DNA of 64,000 nucleotides from Neomesorhizobium sp963726065 (GCA_963726065.1 CAVSAU010000016.1:372001-436000), one strand, 5' to 3'; shown: positions 44,162 through 53,221, numbered from the stretch's first letter. Made by a program: numbers and translations. Notes: generated by a model not told the origin, from the sequence alone.

Positions 44162-44470
44162 CTAATGTCGCTTTTCCGCCTCGCTCATCTTTCCCTTGTA
44201 ACTGGGCTTCCGATACCACGGCAGCATTTCAGCCTCTTTGGTGGCGGCGCCGTCCCGATTCTGCGTGTTCTGGATCAGAAACACCATCAGGAAGGTAACG
44301 ATCGTGGTGCCGGTGTTGATGATCAGTTGCCAGGTGTCGGAATAGTCGAAAATCGGGCCGGTCACGGCCCACACCACAACCACAAGGCAGCAGACTACAA
44401 AGGCAATCGGGGTGCCGGTCGCATAGGCGACCCGATTGGCGATCTTTGTGAACGGTTTTTCCAGGATCAT
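44162..44470 (-). CDS. Low-affinity iron permease-like protein, unusual C-terminus
   Basis: From ATG 44470, 102 residues carry the PF04120-type core: KIANRVAYATGTPIAFVVCC, helix VVVVWAVTGPIFDYSDTWQ, and LIINTGTTIVTFLMVFLIQNTQNRD, nearly identical to the family signature. Family members then have a long helical tail (typically AAALQxKLDELI). Here it is replaced by GAATKEAEMLPWYRKPSYKG and a short end, so the tail is missing or altered. Despite the name, the group's transport role is unproven. It is divergent from the SDR gene. Confidence 0.75.
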   Translation of the reverse strand: MILEKPFTKIANRVAYATGTPIAFVVCCLVVVVWAVTGPIFDYSDTWQLIINTGTTIVTFLMVFLIQNTQNRDGAATKEAEMLPWYRKPSYKGKMSEAEKRH

Positions 44471-44606
44471 GGTGGGCAATCGTCCAGTCGACGCGTCAGG
44501 GATAATCGGCAGGAGAACTTTGGGTTCCCAGCCGTCATCGGCGCGTGCCAAATTCGCGCGGTGCCGCTAGATTGTTGGGGACCTCACTCGCGGAAGGGAG
44601 CCTGCC

Positions 44607-45479
44607 ATGACAGCCGAAAGATATGCCCTGCCAGCACTCGCCCCAGGCCATGTCGCCGTCATCACTGGCGCGGCCAGCGGCATCGGCCTCGCTGTCGCGC
44701 GGCAACTCGCTGCCCTGCACATGAAAGTGGTGCTGGCCGACCGCGACAAGGCGCAGCTCGACCTGGCCGCCGGCGAAGTCGCGGCGATCGCGCTTGCCAA
44801 CTCCGGCGAGGATGGCGATGCCTTCGCCGTCGTCTGCGACGTGTCTCAAGCGGACGATCTCGCCCGCCTGGCCGATGCGGCCTATGCACGTTTCGGCGAA
44901 GTGTCGTTCTTGATGAACAATGCCGGCGTCGGCAACAATCCCGGCAAGCCATGGGAGGATCGCGACGCCTGGCGCAAGCTGATCGATATCAATTTCTGGG
45001 GCGCCGTTCATGGCGTCGAGGCGTTTGCGCCGAGAATGTTGGTCCAGGGTTCGGCCGGCATCATTGTCAATACCGGCTCCAAGCAGGGTATCACCACGCC
45101 ACCGGGCAACCTCGCCTACAATGTCTCGAAGGCGGCGCTGAAGACCTACACCGAGGGCCTGGCGCACGAGTTGCGCAACACGCCGGACGCGAACATTGCG
45201 GTGCATCTCCTGATCCCCGGTTTCACCTTCACCGGGCTGACCACCGGCGCCACCGAAAAGCCGGCCGGCGCGTGGACTGGCGACCAGGTCGCCGAATTCA
45301 TGCTGGAAAGCATGGCCCGCGGCGATTTCTACATTCTTTGCCCTGACAACGAAGCGACTCGCGAGATGGACGAGCGCCGCATGGCCTGGGCGATCGGCGA
45401 TATCATCGAAAACCGCCCGGCGCTCTCGCGCTGGCATCCCGACCACAAGGAGGCTTTCGCGGCGTTCCTGAAGGAGTGA
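44607..45479 (+). CDS. Short-chain dehydrogenase/reductase
   Basis: The 290-residue classical SDR has the NAD(P)-binding TGAASGIG (about residues 20-27), NNAGVG, and the active site Ser in IVNTGSKQG with Tyr-x-x-x-Lys in AYNVSKAALK. The ADRDKAQLD segment after strand 2 favours NAD over NADP because of the Asp. The substrate is unknown. It stands alone. A 12-bp inverted repeat about 120 bases downstream may end the transcript, though it has no T run. Confidence 0.88.
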   Translation: MTAERYALPALAPGHVAVITGAASGIGLAVARQLAALHMKVVLADRDKAQLDLAAGEVAAIALANSGEDGDAFAVVCDVSQADDLARLADAAYARFGEVSFLMNNAGVGNNPGKPWEDRDAWRKLIDINFWGAVHGVEAFAPRMLVQGSAGIIVNTGSKQGITTPPGNLAYNVSKAALKTYTEGLAHELRNTPDANIAVHLLIPGFTFTGLTTGATEKPAGAWTGDQVAEFMLESMARGDFYILCPDNEATREMDERRMAWAIGDIIENRPALSRWHPDHKEAFAAFLKE

Positions 45480-45600
45480 CCGGCCTGCACAACTCGATAC
45501 AACCAGAACTAGAGTTGCGCGATATCCTTCTTTTTCAGGATGTGTTGCAAATCTTGTCCCTAAGGGCTTCCGTCCCGTGCTCCCGCTTAGACGCGAGCTC

Positions 45601-45640
45601 ACCCCTTCCGCCGCTATCACCCCCAGCAGGCGGAAGGGGT
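45601..45640. repeat. Perfect 12-bp inverted repeat
   Basis: ACCCCTTCCGCC (45601-45612) and GGCGGAAGGGGT (45629-45640) are exact complements with a 16-base loop. No T tract follows on either strand, so it is a strong hairpin rather than a clear terminator. It abuts the repeat at 45644-45742. Confidence 0.65.
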
Positions 45641-45643
45641 ACC

Positions 45644-45742
45644 TAGAGCATTTTGCAGCCAAATGGAATCATTTGGCGTCTGCCTAAATGCAGCAAAACA
45701 AACAGTTAGAGCGATGGTGCTGAAAGAACCGGAACTGCTCTA
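45644..45742. repeat. MITE-like intergenic repeat
   Basis: The 99-bp element has terminal inverted repeats TAGAGCA (45644-45650) and TGCTCTA (45736-45742) and an internal perfect palindrome GCCAAATG-GAAT-CATTTGGC. Similar TAGAGCA-bounded intergenic elements are frequent in Mesorhizobium-type genomes. It holds no gene. Confidence 0.65.
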
Positions 45743-45751
45743 GCGGAGCCC

Positions 45752-46393
45752 TCAGCTAGCAAATTTCTCCCAGCGGTCAAGAAACTCTTCGACGGGCAAG
45801 GCCTGCATGTCCGGTATGGCCTCGAACAGCCGCTCGACCGGCCAGTCCCACCATGCCAGCCTCTGCAGGCGCTCCGCGATTTCGGGCGGGAAACGCATCC
45901 TGAGTTTGCGCGAAGGCGCGCCGGCGACGATCTCATAAGCTACGACATCGCGCGTCACCACGGCGTTGGCGCCGATCACCGCGCCATTGCCGATGGAAAT
46001 GCCGGGCATGACGACTGCGCCGTGGCCGATCCAGACATCGTGGCCGATATTCACCCGCTTGGCGCGCCGCCTATCGCGAAAGGCGCTATCGACGCCGAGA
46101 TAGCGGAAATATTCGTTCGGGCGGTAGGTGAGCTTGTGCGCCGTCACCCGTTCGATCGGGTGTTCCAGCGCATTGATGCGGGTGTTCGCCGCGATGGAGC
46201 AGAACTTGCCGATCACCGTGTAGATCGCTTCGGCGTGGCGTTCGAAATAGGAAAAATCGCCCAGGCTCACTTCGCGCAACACCACGCGCTCGCCGATCGC
46301 CGCGTAACGCCCGAGACGGCAGGACTTCAACTCCGCCGTCGGGTGGATGCGGGGTTCGGGATCCTTAAACCGAAGATCGACCGTCTCGTCCAT
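45752..46393 (-). CDS. Hexapeptide-repeat acyltransferase, phosphonate-type
   Basis: The 213-residue left-handed beta-helix protein reads IHPTAELKSCRLGRYAAIGERVVL, YTVIGKFCSIAANTRINALEHP, then RVNIGHDVWIGHGAVVMPGISIGNGAVIGANAVVTRDV (key parts GHDVWIGHGAVVMPG and GANAVVTRDV) and an end LAWWDWPVERL. The catalytic His is in IGHGA. The WWDW tail and overall pattern resemble the transferase found with phosphonate (phn) genes in rhizobia. No phn gene is present here. It probably acetylates a small amine or sugar. It is intact. Confidence 0.83.
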   Translation of the reverse strand: MDETVDLRFKDPEPRIHPTAELKSCRLGRYAAIGERVVLREVSLGDFSYFERHAEAIYTVIGKFCSIAANTRINALEHPIERVTAHKLTYRPNEYFRYLGVDSAFRDRRRAKRVNIGHDVWIGHGAVVMPGISIGNGAVIGANAVVTRDVVAYEIVAGAPSRKLRMRFPPEIAERLQRLAWWDWPVERLFEAIPDMQALPVEEFLDRWEKFAS

Positions 46394-46436
46394 GCCCGGG
46401 CTTTACGCCGCGCGGCCCGAACCGGCAAGGCTCCCC

Positions 46437-46925
46437 CTATTGAGGCTTGCCCTTTTCCCAGACCACCTGTTGGCCGTAGAGAGGCACGGTCGAGATCGCC
46501 ATCTTGGCGGAGCCGTCCTGCACCTGCCGCGAATGCGAGAGATAGACGAGCGTGTCGTTCGCCTTGTCGTAGATGCGGTTCACCACCTGCTTCTTCCAGA
46601 TCAGGCTGATGCCCTGCTTGAAAACTTCTTCTCCCCCCTCGCCCAGATTGATGTCGCCGATCTTGATCGGTCCCGTCTGCTGGCAGGAGATGGCGGAATC
46701 CGAAGGGTCTTCGAACCAGTTGCCCTTCTGCAGCCGATCGACGACACCACGGTCGAAATAGGAGACGTGGCAGGTCACGCCCTCGACGCCCGGATCCTTC
46801 ACCGCCTCGATGATGATGTCGTTGCCAAGCCAGTCGACGCCGACCTCGCCAACCTGCTGGGCTGACGCAGGCAGGAGGCCGGCAACGATGGCCGCCACTG
46901 CAATTCCGGCAAAGGTGCGGGTCAT
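46437..46925 (-). CDS. creA: CreA family periplasmic protein
   Basis: The 162-residue protein starts at ATG 46925 with a signal peptide (MTRTFAGIAVAAIVAGLLPASA). The mature part has VDWLGNDIIIEAVKDPGVEGVTCHVSYF and SDSAISCQQTGPI, then WKKQVVNRIYDKANDTLVYLSHS, all conserved in CreA. Two cysteines (in VTCHV and ISCQQ) probably form a disulfide. CreA has no settled role. It is convergent with nothing close and is intact. An intergenic mosaic repeat lies just upstream of its start. Confidence 0.88.
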   Translation of the reverse strand: MTRTFAGIAVAAIVAGLLPASAQQVGEVGVDWLGNDIIIEAVKDPGVEGVTCHVSYFDRGVVDRLQKGNWFEDPSDSAISCQQTGPIKIGDINLGEGGEEVFKQGISLIWKKQVVNRIYDKANDTLVYLSHSRQVQDGSAKMAISTVPLYGQQVVWEKGKPQ

Positions 46926-46951
46926 TTCGGTTCTCCCTGCTCGAGGCTTAA

Positions 46952-47049
46952 GCATGATCCCGAAAGTGGAAACCGGTTTTCGGAAAGATCATGCTCCAAC
47001 AAAAAAGCTGCAGCCCATTCCGATTCGATCGGAATGGAACAGGCTCCAG
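46952..47049. repeat. Intergenic mosaic repeat, copy A
   Basis: This 98-bp element begins GCATGATCCCGAAAGTGG, has an inner GATCATGCT that pairs with AGCATGATC at its start, and ends ATCGGAATGGAACAGGCTC. The same sequence, with about ten differences, returns at 48027-48125. It lies upstream of creA. Such elements are plentiful in rhizobia. Confidence 0.8.
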
Positions 47050-47177
47050 GATCGCGAAAATGGGTCTGCACGTCGCCGGTTGCAAGAAAATCCTCCCGCT
47101 GCTGGCTCAATCGGGCGTCCCATCCGCGGCAACAAACCGCCTTTTCGCGTATCGGCGAAACGCGCTATTATTCGGCG

Positions 47178-47339
47178 ATGAAAATTTCGCCTCGAAAGTT
47201 TCGGTCGCCGGCAGTCAAGATCGGCCTGGCCGTCCTCGCGGTTGCCGCCGCGACCGGCGTTGCCTTCGCGGCATGGGTCGAAAACGGCGCCGCCATTTTG
47301 ATGACGATGGCCGAAACCGGCCTTTCCTGGTGTTTCTAA
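47178..47339 (+). CDS. Small single-helix membrane protein
   Basis: This 53-residue protein has a basic head (MKISPRKFRSP), one membrane helix (VKIGLAVLAVAAATGVAFAAW) and the end VENGAAILMTMAETGLSWCF. The terminal GLSWCF pattern is common to small rhizobial membrane proteins that precede SCO1 genes. Its start ATG 47178 lies 39 bases before the SCO1 start after its stop. It is probably co-transcribed with the SCO1 gene. Its function is unknown, and a link to cytochrome oxidase assembly is only by neighbour. Confidence 0.68.
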   Translation: MKISPRKFRSPAVKIGLAVLAVAAATGVAFAAWVENGAAILMTMAETGLSWCF

Positions 47340-47378
47340 GCCTTTCCCCTTCCCAATTCCCAAACCCGGACAATTCCC

Positions 47379-47957
47379 ATGATGCGCTCCATCCTTATCG
47401 GCATACTGGTCCTCATGGCGGCCGGGGTCGGCTTCATCACCTTCCAATGGTATCGCACCATGAATGGCGGCGAGCCTTATGGCGCAGCCTTCAGCCTCGT
47501 TGACCAGAAGGGAGCGGAAATCACCGAAGCGGCTTTTCGCGACCAGCCCACGGCGGTGTTCTTCGGCTTCACCCATTGCCCGGAAATCTGCCCGACCACG
47601 CTTTTCGAACTCGACGAGCTGCTGAACAAGCTCGGCGACGAAGGCAAGAACATCAAGGTCTACTTCGTCACGGTCGATCCCGAGCGCGACACGCCCGAAG
47701 TCCTGGACGCTTATGTCTCCAATGTTTCCGACCGCATCACCGGCATCACCGGCAGCCCGGAAAAGATTGCCGCGATGACCAAGTCTTTCGGTATCTATTC
47801 GAAGAAAGTACCGCTCGATGGCGGCGACTACACGATGGACCACACGGCGTCGGTGCTTCTCCTGTCGAATGGTGGCGATTTCGCCGGCACCATTGCCTAC
47901 GAGGAAAATCCGGACACCGCGCTCGCCAAGCTGAAGCGCCTCGCCACCGAAGGCTGA
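47379..47957 (+). CDS. SCO1/SenC-family copper-binding thioredoxin-like protein
   Basis: The 192-residue protein has an N-terminal membrane anchor (SILIGILVLMAAGVGFITF) and a thioredoxin-like domain with the metal-site CPEICPTTLFEL and the distant His in YTMDHTASVLLL. These three ligands (Cys, Cys, His) are the Sco copper site. It should help place copper in the CuA centre of cytochrome oxidase, or act as a periplasmic reductase. It follows the small membrane protein gene. Repeats A and B lie on either side of this gene pair. Confidence 0.92.
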   Translation: MMRSILIGILVLMAAGVGFITFQWYRTMNGGEPYGAAFSLVDQKGAEITEAAFRDQPTAVFFGFTHCPEICPTTLFELDELLNKLGDEGKNIKVYFVTVDPERDTPEVLDAYVSNVSDRITGITGSPEKIAAMTKSFGIYSKKVPLDGGDYTMDHTASVLLLSNGGDFAGTIAYEENPDTALAKLKRLATEG

Positions 47958-48026
47958 ACGCACCTAGCGCCCAGCCGGAGGCCGGTTGCGCTCCGGCCCG
48001 GAAACGTGTTGATGCGACAGGCCAGC

Positions 48027-48125
48027 GCATGGTCCCGAAAAGTGGGAACCGGTTTTCGGAAAAGATCATGCTCCAACAAGGAGATAGAGCTTCCATTTCG
48101 ATTCAATCGGAATGGAACAGGCTCT
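48027..48125. repeat. Intergenic mosaic repeat, copy B
   Basis: This 99-bp element is the second copy of the repeat at 46952, in the same orientation. It shares CCGGTTTTCGGAAAAGATCATG-type and TCGGAATGGAACAGGCTC blocks. The middle section differs. It lies between the SCO1 gene and prmA. Confidence 0.8.
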
Positions 48126-48144
48126 AGAAAATGCCGGGGTTTTG

Positions 48145-49029
48145 ATGTCCGAGAAGCAACCCACCCAGACCCGTCTCCACCTCGTCGCGTCGCCCCGCGC
48201 CGAGGCAAACCGCATCTTCGGCGCGCTCGAAGCTACCTTCGAAGAAGACGGATTTCCGCTGGCCGTGGTGGAACTCGACGAGGCCCGGGACATTCATGAA
48301 ATCTCGCTTTACGCCGACGGCGACATCGCCGCCGTCGAAAAACGCATTCGCGACGTTCTCGGCGGCATCGCTCCGGACATCGGGCGGGAGGTCCTGCCCG
48401 ACACCGACTGGGTGGCGCTATCGCTCGAAGGATTGAAACCCGTACGCGCCGGCCGTTTCTTTGTGCATGGCTCGCATGACCGCGACAAACGCCGCATCGG
48501 CGACCTGTCGATCGAGATAGAGGCCGGGCTTGCCTTCGGCACCGGGCATCACGGCACCACGTCCGGTTGCCTCGATATGATTTGGGAAGTCGCCCGGCGG
48601 GAACACCCGGCCAATGCGCTCGATCTCGGCACCGGCAGCGCCGTGCTGGCAATCGGGTTGGCAAAGATGGCGCATATCCCTGTGCTCGCGACCGATATCG
48701 ACCCCGTGGCGACGGCGGTGGCCACACAAAATGTCAGGCTGAACCAGGTCGGCGCCTACGTAGAAACCGAGACGGCCACCGGGTTCCATCATCCGGTGTT
48801 TGCGGCACGGGCGCCATTCGATCTGATCATCGCCAACATCCTCGCCAGGCCGCTGATGAAACTAGCGCCGGAGATGGCCAGGCATGTCGCGCCCGGCGGT
48901 TCACTCATTCTCTCCGGCATTCTCGGTCGCCAGCGCAACGCAGTGATCGCCGCCTATGCCGGGCAGAAATTCCGCCATGTCCGCACCCTGCCGCGCGAAG
49001 ACTGGGTTACGCTTCACCTGAAGCGCTAA
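48145..49029 (+). CDS. prmA: Ribosomal protein L11 methyltransferase
   Basis: The 294-residue enzyme trimethylates ribosomal protein L11 using S-adenosylmethionine. The N-terminal L11-docking domain is at residues 1-120. The SAM motif I is ALDLGTGSAVLAIGLAK and motif post-I is VLATDIDPVA. The diagnostic catalytic segment IIANILARPL comes next, then GGSLILSGIL. ATG 48145 (MSEKQPTQ) gives the usual length; the ATG at 48112 would overlap repeat B. It ends before a bidirectional terminator. Confidence 0.93.
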   Translation: MSEKQPTQTRLHLVASPRAEANRIFGALEATFEEDGFPLAVVELDEARDIHEISLYADGDIAAVEKRIRDVLGGIAPDIGREVLPDTDWVALSLEGLKPVRAGRFFVHGSHDRDKRRIGDLSIEIEAGLAFGTGHHGTTSGCLDMIWEVARREHPANALDLGTGSAVLAIGLAKMAHIPVLATDIDPVATAVATQNVRLNQVGAYVETETATGFHHPVFAARAPFDLIIANILARPLMKLAPEMARHVAPGGSLILSGILGRQRNAVIAAYAGQKFRHVRTLPREDWVTLHLKR

Positions 49030-49045
49030 CCGGTGCTTAAACACA

Positions 49046-49071
49046 AAAGGCGGCTCACTGGAGCCGCCTTT
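49046..49071. terminator. Bidirectional terminator between prmA and DUF1127 genes
   Basis: AAAGGCGGCTC (49046-49056) and GAGCCGCCTTT (49061-49071) form a perfect 11-bp stem with an ACTG loop. T residues flank the stem on both strands, so it can end both convergent genes. Confidence 0.82.
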
Positions 49072-49078
49072 CAGGCAA

Positions 49079-49258
49079 TCAGATTATGTAAGCGCTCGAC
49101 CACTTCTTCAATTCATCGCGGTTGTAGCCATGAGCCCTCAGTGTTGCGTCGTCGAGCATCAGCAGTGCGCCGTTGACATAACGCTGAGCCTGGTGCTCAC
49201 GCGCGGTAATGAGGTTGTCGAGAACGCCGGTAAAGAAACCTTTGGTTCTGGTAGCCAT
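49079..49258 (-). CDS. DUF1127-like small protein
   Basis: This 59-residue gene is below usual length cut-offs. It reads MATRTKGFFTGVLDNLITAR, then EHQAQRYVNGALLMLDDATL and RAHGYNRDELKKWSS, with a stop at 49079. The dislike of other motifs and the RDELKKW end fit DUF1127 (YjiS-like) proteins. Some of these bind RNA and affect phosphate or small-RNA responses in alphaproteobacteria. It is a single gene with its own terminator and diverges from the aminopeptidase gene. Confidence 0.75.
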   Translation of the reverse strand: MATRTKGFFTGVLDNLITAREHQAQRYVNGALLMLDDATLRAHGYNRDELKKWSSAYII

Positions 49259-49462
49259 CGTCTGCCTCCATTCGGAATCAGCATGTCCTCCACGCTAATA
49301 TAGGTAGGTTGTGCTGACCTATACGAGCAGGCCCGCAACTGCATGGCACCCATCGCTTTTTGCGGATAGCTGCGGCTGGACCAGCAGCGGGACGTTGCAA
49401 GCCGCCCGCGCGGCGTTTAGCGTCGCGGCGCCCTGAGAAGAATCCCGAAGGACGCAACCACG

Positions 49463-51294
49463 ATGTTTCAGACCTTTGACGCCAAAAGCGATCCGACGCT
49501 GAGCCCACCGCGCATCGCGGCGCTGCGCGAATGGCTGGCCTCAAACAATCTCGACGGTTTCCTGGTGCCGCGAGCCGACGAGCATCAGGGCGAATATGTT
49601 GCCGCGCGTTCTGAGCGGTTGCGCTGGCTGACCGGCTTCACTGGCTCGGCCGGCGTCGCGCTGATCATGCGCGATCGCGCCTACATCTTCGTCGACGGCC
49701 GCTATCAATTACAGGTGCGCGGTGAGGTCGACATGTCGATCTTCACCGTCGAAAGCCTGATCGAAACGCCACCGCCAGTCTGGATGCGGGATAATCTCGG
49801 CAAGGGCGCGCGGATCGGATTCGACCCCTGGCTGCATACCGTCGGCGACGTCAAGGCTTTGAAGGCTTCCTCCGAAAAGGTCGGAGCCGAACTGGTGCCG
49901 CTTCAGCGCAACCCCATCGACATACTGTGGACCGACCAACCGAAACCGCCGCTGGCGCCAGTCGAAATCCATCCCAATGCTCTGGCGGGCGAACTCGCCA
50001 GGGACAAACTCGCCCGGCTCGCCACCGGGCTCTCGAAAGAAGGCGCGACCCATGCGGTACTGACAGACCCGTCATCCATCGCCTGGGCCTTCAACATCCG
50101 CGGCAATGACGTGCCGCACACGCCGCTGGCGCTCGGCTTCGCCATCCTCGCCGCCGAAGGCCCGCATCTTCTGTTCATGGACAAGCGCAAGCTGCCGCGC
50201 GAGACCGAAGCCTATCTCACCCAGCTTGACAGACCTTTACCAGCCGGGCGCGCTCGAAGCCGAACTGGCTCAGCTGGCGAAGTCCGGCGCCAGGATCGCG
50301 CTCGATCCGGCACTCGCCGCCGACCGGCTGCGCATGCTGATCGAAGACAATGGTGGCAGCGTCGTCGCGGCGACGGACCCGGCCCGCCTGCCCCGCGCAA
50401 GCAAGAACCAGGCCGAGATCGCCGGCGCGCGCGCAGCGCACCGGCGCGACGCGGCGGCAGTGGTCAAGCTGTTGTGCTGGCTCGACCGCCAGCCGGCTGG
50501 CTCGCTGGACGAGATCACGGTGGTGACGCAGCTCGAGGAAAGCCGCGCCGCAGATCGGGCAAGAGACGCAGATGCCGCTTCGCGACGTTTCCTTCGACAC
50601 TATCTCGGGGGCAGGACCGAATGGCGCCATCATGCACTACCGGGTATCGCGCCAGTCCAATCGCAAGATCAATGCGGGCGAACTGTTCCTGCTCGATTCA
50701 GGCGCGCAATATCAGGACGGCACCACCGACATCACCCGCACAATGGCGATCGGCACGCCGACCGACGAAATGCGCGAGCGCTTCACCATCGTGCTCAAGG
50801 GCATGATCGGCATTTCGATGCTGCGCTTTCCCGCCGGCACGCGCGGCCAAGACATCGATGCCTTCGCCCGCATCGCCCACTGGAAGGCCGGCCTCGATTT
50901 CGCCCACGGCACCGGCCATGGCGTCGGCTCCTATCTTTCGGTGCATGAAGGACCGCAGCGTATCGCCAAGACCGGCGCCGAAAAGCTGCTCGACGGCATG
51001 ATGCTTTCCAACGAGCCCGGATACTACAAGGAAGGCCACTACGGCATCCGCATCGAAAACCTGATCCTGGTTACCCCCGCGGAGCAGATATCCGGCGGCG
51101 ACATTGCCATGCATGGCTTCGAGACGCTGACCCTGGTGCCGATCGACCGGCGGCTGGTGAGGCCGGACCTGCTGAGCCCTGAGGAACTGGCATGGCTGAA
51201 CGCCTATCACGCCCGCGTGCTGGACGAGATCGGCCCGATGGTCGACGGCGAGGAACTGAAGTGGCTGAAGGCGGCGACGGCTCCGATCGGCTGA
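49463..51294 (+). CDS. Xaa-Pro aminopeptidase (M24), frameshifted
   Basis: This aminopeptidase P-type enzyme, of about 610 residues, removes N-terminal residues before proline. It has two creatinase-like N-terminal domains (ALREWLASNNLDGFLVPRADEH, ending near residue 300) and an M24 domain. Metal ligands are the Asp residues in LLDSGAQYQDGTTDITRT, the His in GTGHGVGSYL, and Glu in LSNEPGYYKEG and IRIENLIL. The first frame runs to about 50226, another to about 50560, and the third to the stop at 51294. The protein carries all catalytic residues, so the breaks look like sequence errors. It is a single gene. Confidence 0.87.
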
Positions 51295-51370
51295 TCTTTC
51301 AGCAGTTGGCTGTCCGGTTAGGCCCGTTGAGATTCAGGCCAGGCCGGCATCACCTGAGTATTAACGGGCC

Positions 51371-51669
51371 CTAACCGACGAAATAGCGCAGCACGATCAG
51401 CACAGCGGCGCCCGACAGGAACATGGACATCATGCCGCCGCGCAACGCCACGATGCCGGCCACAGCCAAGCGCGATCAGTTCGGACGGCCCCGCCGAAAG
51501 CACTGCCGGCGCCACCAGCGTGGTCAGCACCGCCGCTGGAACCGCATTGAGGCCCGCCTCGACGCGCGGATGGATGCGCTCGAAACGCGACAGCACGCAG
51601 ATGGCCGCCGACACGCGTCAGATAGGTCACGACAGCGCCGGCAAGGACGATCCAGACGGTGGTGCTCAT
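51371..51669 (-). CDS. azlD: AzlD-type branched-chain amino-acid exporter subunit (frameshifted)
   Basis: The small partner of AzlC, about 99 residues, has four short membrane helices: MSTTVWIVLAGAVVTYLTRVGG, then FERIHPRVEAGLNAVPAAVLTTLVAPAVL (key part VPAAVLTTLVAPA), and the end MSMFLSGAAVLIVLRYFVG in another frame. The breaks lie near 51610 and 51465. Its start overlaps the azlC stop (TGATG), the usual arrangement. Confidence 0.83.
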
Positions 51670-52400
51670 CAGCCTTCCTTCTTCTTGCTATCGACAGGAG
51701 CCGCGACCGCTGCAAGCAGCGATGCCGGCCACGGCGCCGATCGAGACGTGCCACGGCGATCCGACGAATTTGTAGGCAAGCATCGAAGCGACCGCACTCG
51801 CCAGCCACCACCGGCAGCCAGAACGGCCGTTTGCGGAAGCCCATGACGAGACCGAGGAAATAGATCGGCAGCAGGAAATCGAGGCCGAGCGCATGCGGAT
51901 TGGCGATCAAGCCGCCGAAATAGCGCGCCGAGGGCGGTCTCGGCGACCCAGGCCAGCCAGACCGGCAGCGCCGAAGCCGATATACCAGGCGAAGCTCAAC
52001 CGGCTGCGCCGTCCTCGGCCTTGCGTTCGGTTTCGGCGAATTGCGGATCGCTGAGCAGGAAGAAGCCGAGCGCCTGCTGCCAACCGCGGCCAATGGCCGA
52101 TACGGCGCCCGAACGCTGCCGAATAGAGCACGTGGCGGAAGTTGACCGCGAAGATCGAAGCGACGATCAGCCAGGGCGCGACTTCTGGCCGAACAGTTCG
52201 ATGCCGACCATCTGGCTGGCGCCGCCATAGACGGTTGCGCTCATCAGCATCGCTTCGAACACCGAAAATCCGTTGTCGACCGCGAGCGCGCCGAACAGCA
52301 GGCCGAACGGCAGCACAGCGACGATCACCGGCACGCTGGCGCGCGCGCCGCGCCAGAATTCGCTCGCGCCAGCAGCACTGGCGGCTATCGACGTCGGCAT
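51669..52400 (-). CDS. azlC: AzlC-type branched-chain amino-acid exporter subunit (frameshifted)
   Basis: The larger subunit, about 243 residues, reads SEFWRGARASVPVIVAVLPFGLLFGALAV (key part VLPFGLLFGALA), MSATVYGGASQMVGIELFG, PWLIVASIFAVNFRHVLYSAAFG, then GFFLLSDPQFAETERKAE, LDFLLPIYFLGLVMGFRKRP and MLAYKFVGSPWHVSIGAVAGI, with the last KKEG before TGA. These parts fall in three frames. The family exports branched-chain amino acids and analogues. Together with azlD it forms a two-gene unit after DUF2461. Confidence 0.84.
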
Positions 52401-52524
52401 CGACTGCCATTTGGACCTCCCGGAAATGTCGGCTTATGTAGGGGGCCTGACTGGTCTGTCACATGAATTCGCTTGAGCAAACCATGAAGGATCGTGAACC
52501 TATGTCGATGGTATCTTGCCGCCG

Positions 52525-53221
52525 TCAGTTCGCCACAGTCCGGCCTTCGATCGCCCTGCCCCAATCGAGCAGCGGCTTTGCCCGCAGCGTGAAGTCGACG
52601 AGCTCGTCGACAAGGCCGGGGCTGTGGATGCCGGCCGGATCGATCGCGTGCGCACGACGAAATGCCGGTTGCGAACGGCTGCGCCGAGGTCCGGATCGGT
52701 GACGTGCTTCGAAACCGCGCGGCAGGCGCTTCATGCGCTCCTCGTCTCCGAGTTCGAGGCCGTTCTTGCTGCAGCGCATCGACCATCGCCCGAAATTCCG
52801 CCGGTCGCGTCGCGATCGGCCGTGCGCATGGCCTGCAGGAGCTCCGGCCGCGACTGCCACCAGGCGACGGCCGCAAAGCAGCGGTCGACGCCGATATAGA
52901 CGAACAGCACGCCTTCGCGACGTCTTGGTGCCGTCAGGCGAGAGGATCGCCGAGAGGTGCTGGTTGTACGGTCGCTTGTCCTTGGAGAAGCGGACATCTC
53001 GGTTGATCCGGAACATCGACTTCTTGCGGTCGCCCTGTGAGCCCGAGCCCAGCTGCGCCGAAGCGCTCGGTGAGCACGTCGATCAGGTCGCCGAACGGCT
53101 CGCGCAGCTCGCGCTCGAAGAGGTCACGGTTCTCCGGAAACCACTCGCGGCTCTGGTGGAAACCGAGCGCCTTGAGGAAAGGGATGGCCTTCTTGCCGAA
53201 CCCGTTGAATGTCGCGCTCAT
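52525..53221 (-). CDS. DUF2461 family protein (frameshifted)
   Basis: A protein of about 232 residues begins MSATFNGFGKKAIPFLKALG, then HQSREWFPENRDLFERELREP, MFRINRDVRFSKDKRPYNQHLSAIL, LFVYIGVDRCFAAVAWWQS and the end PGLVDELVDFTLRAKPLLDW. The signature NRDVRFSKDKRPYNQH identifies DUF2461 (TIGR02453), a widespread family of unknown function. Frames change near 53040, 52920, 52770 and 52690. Its ATG overlaps the ligA stop by one base (TGATG), so it is probably translated with ligA. Confidence 0.82.
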
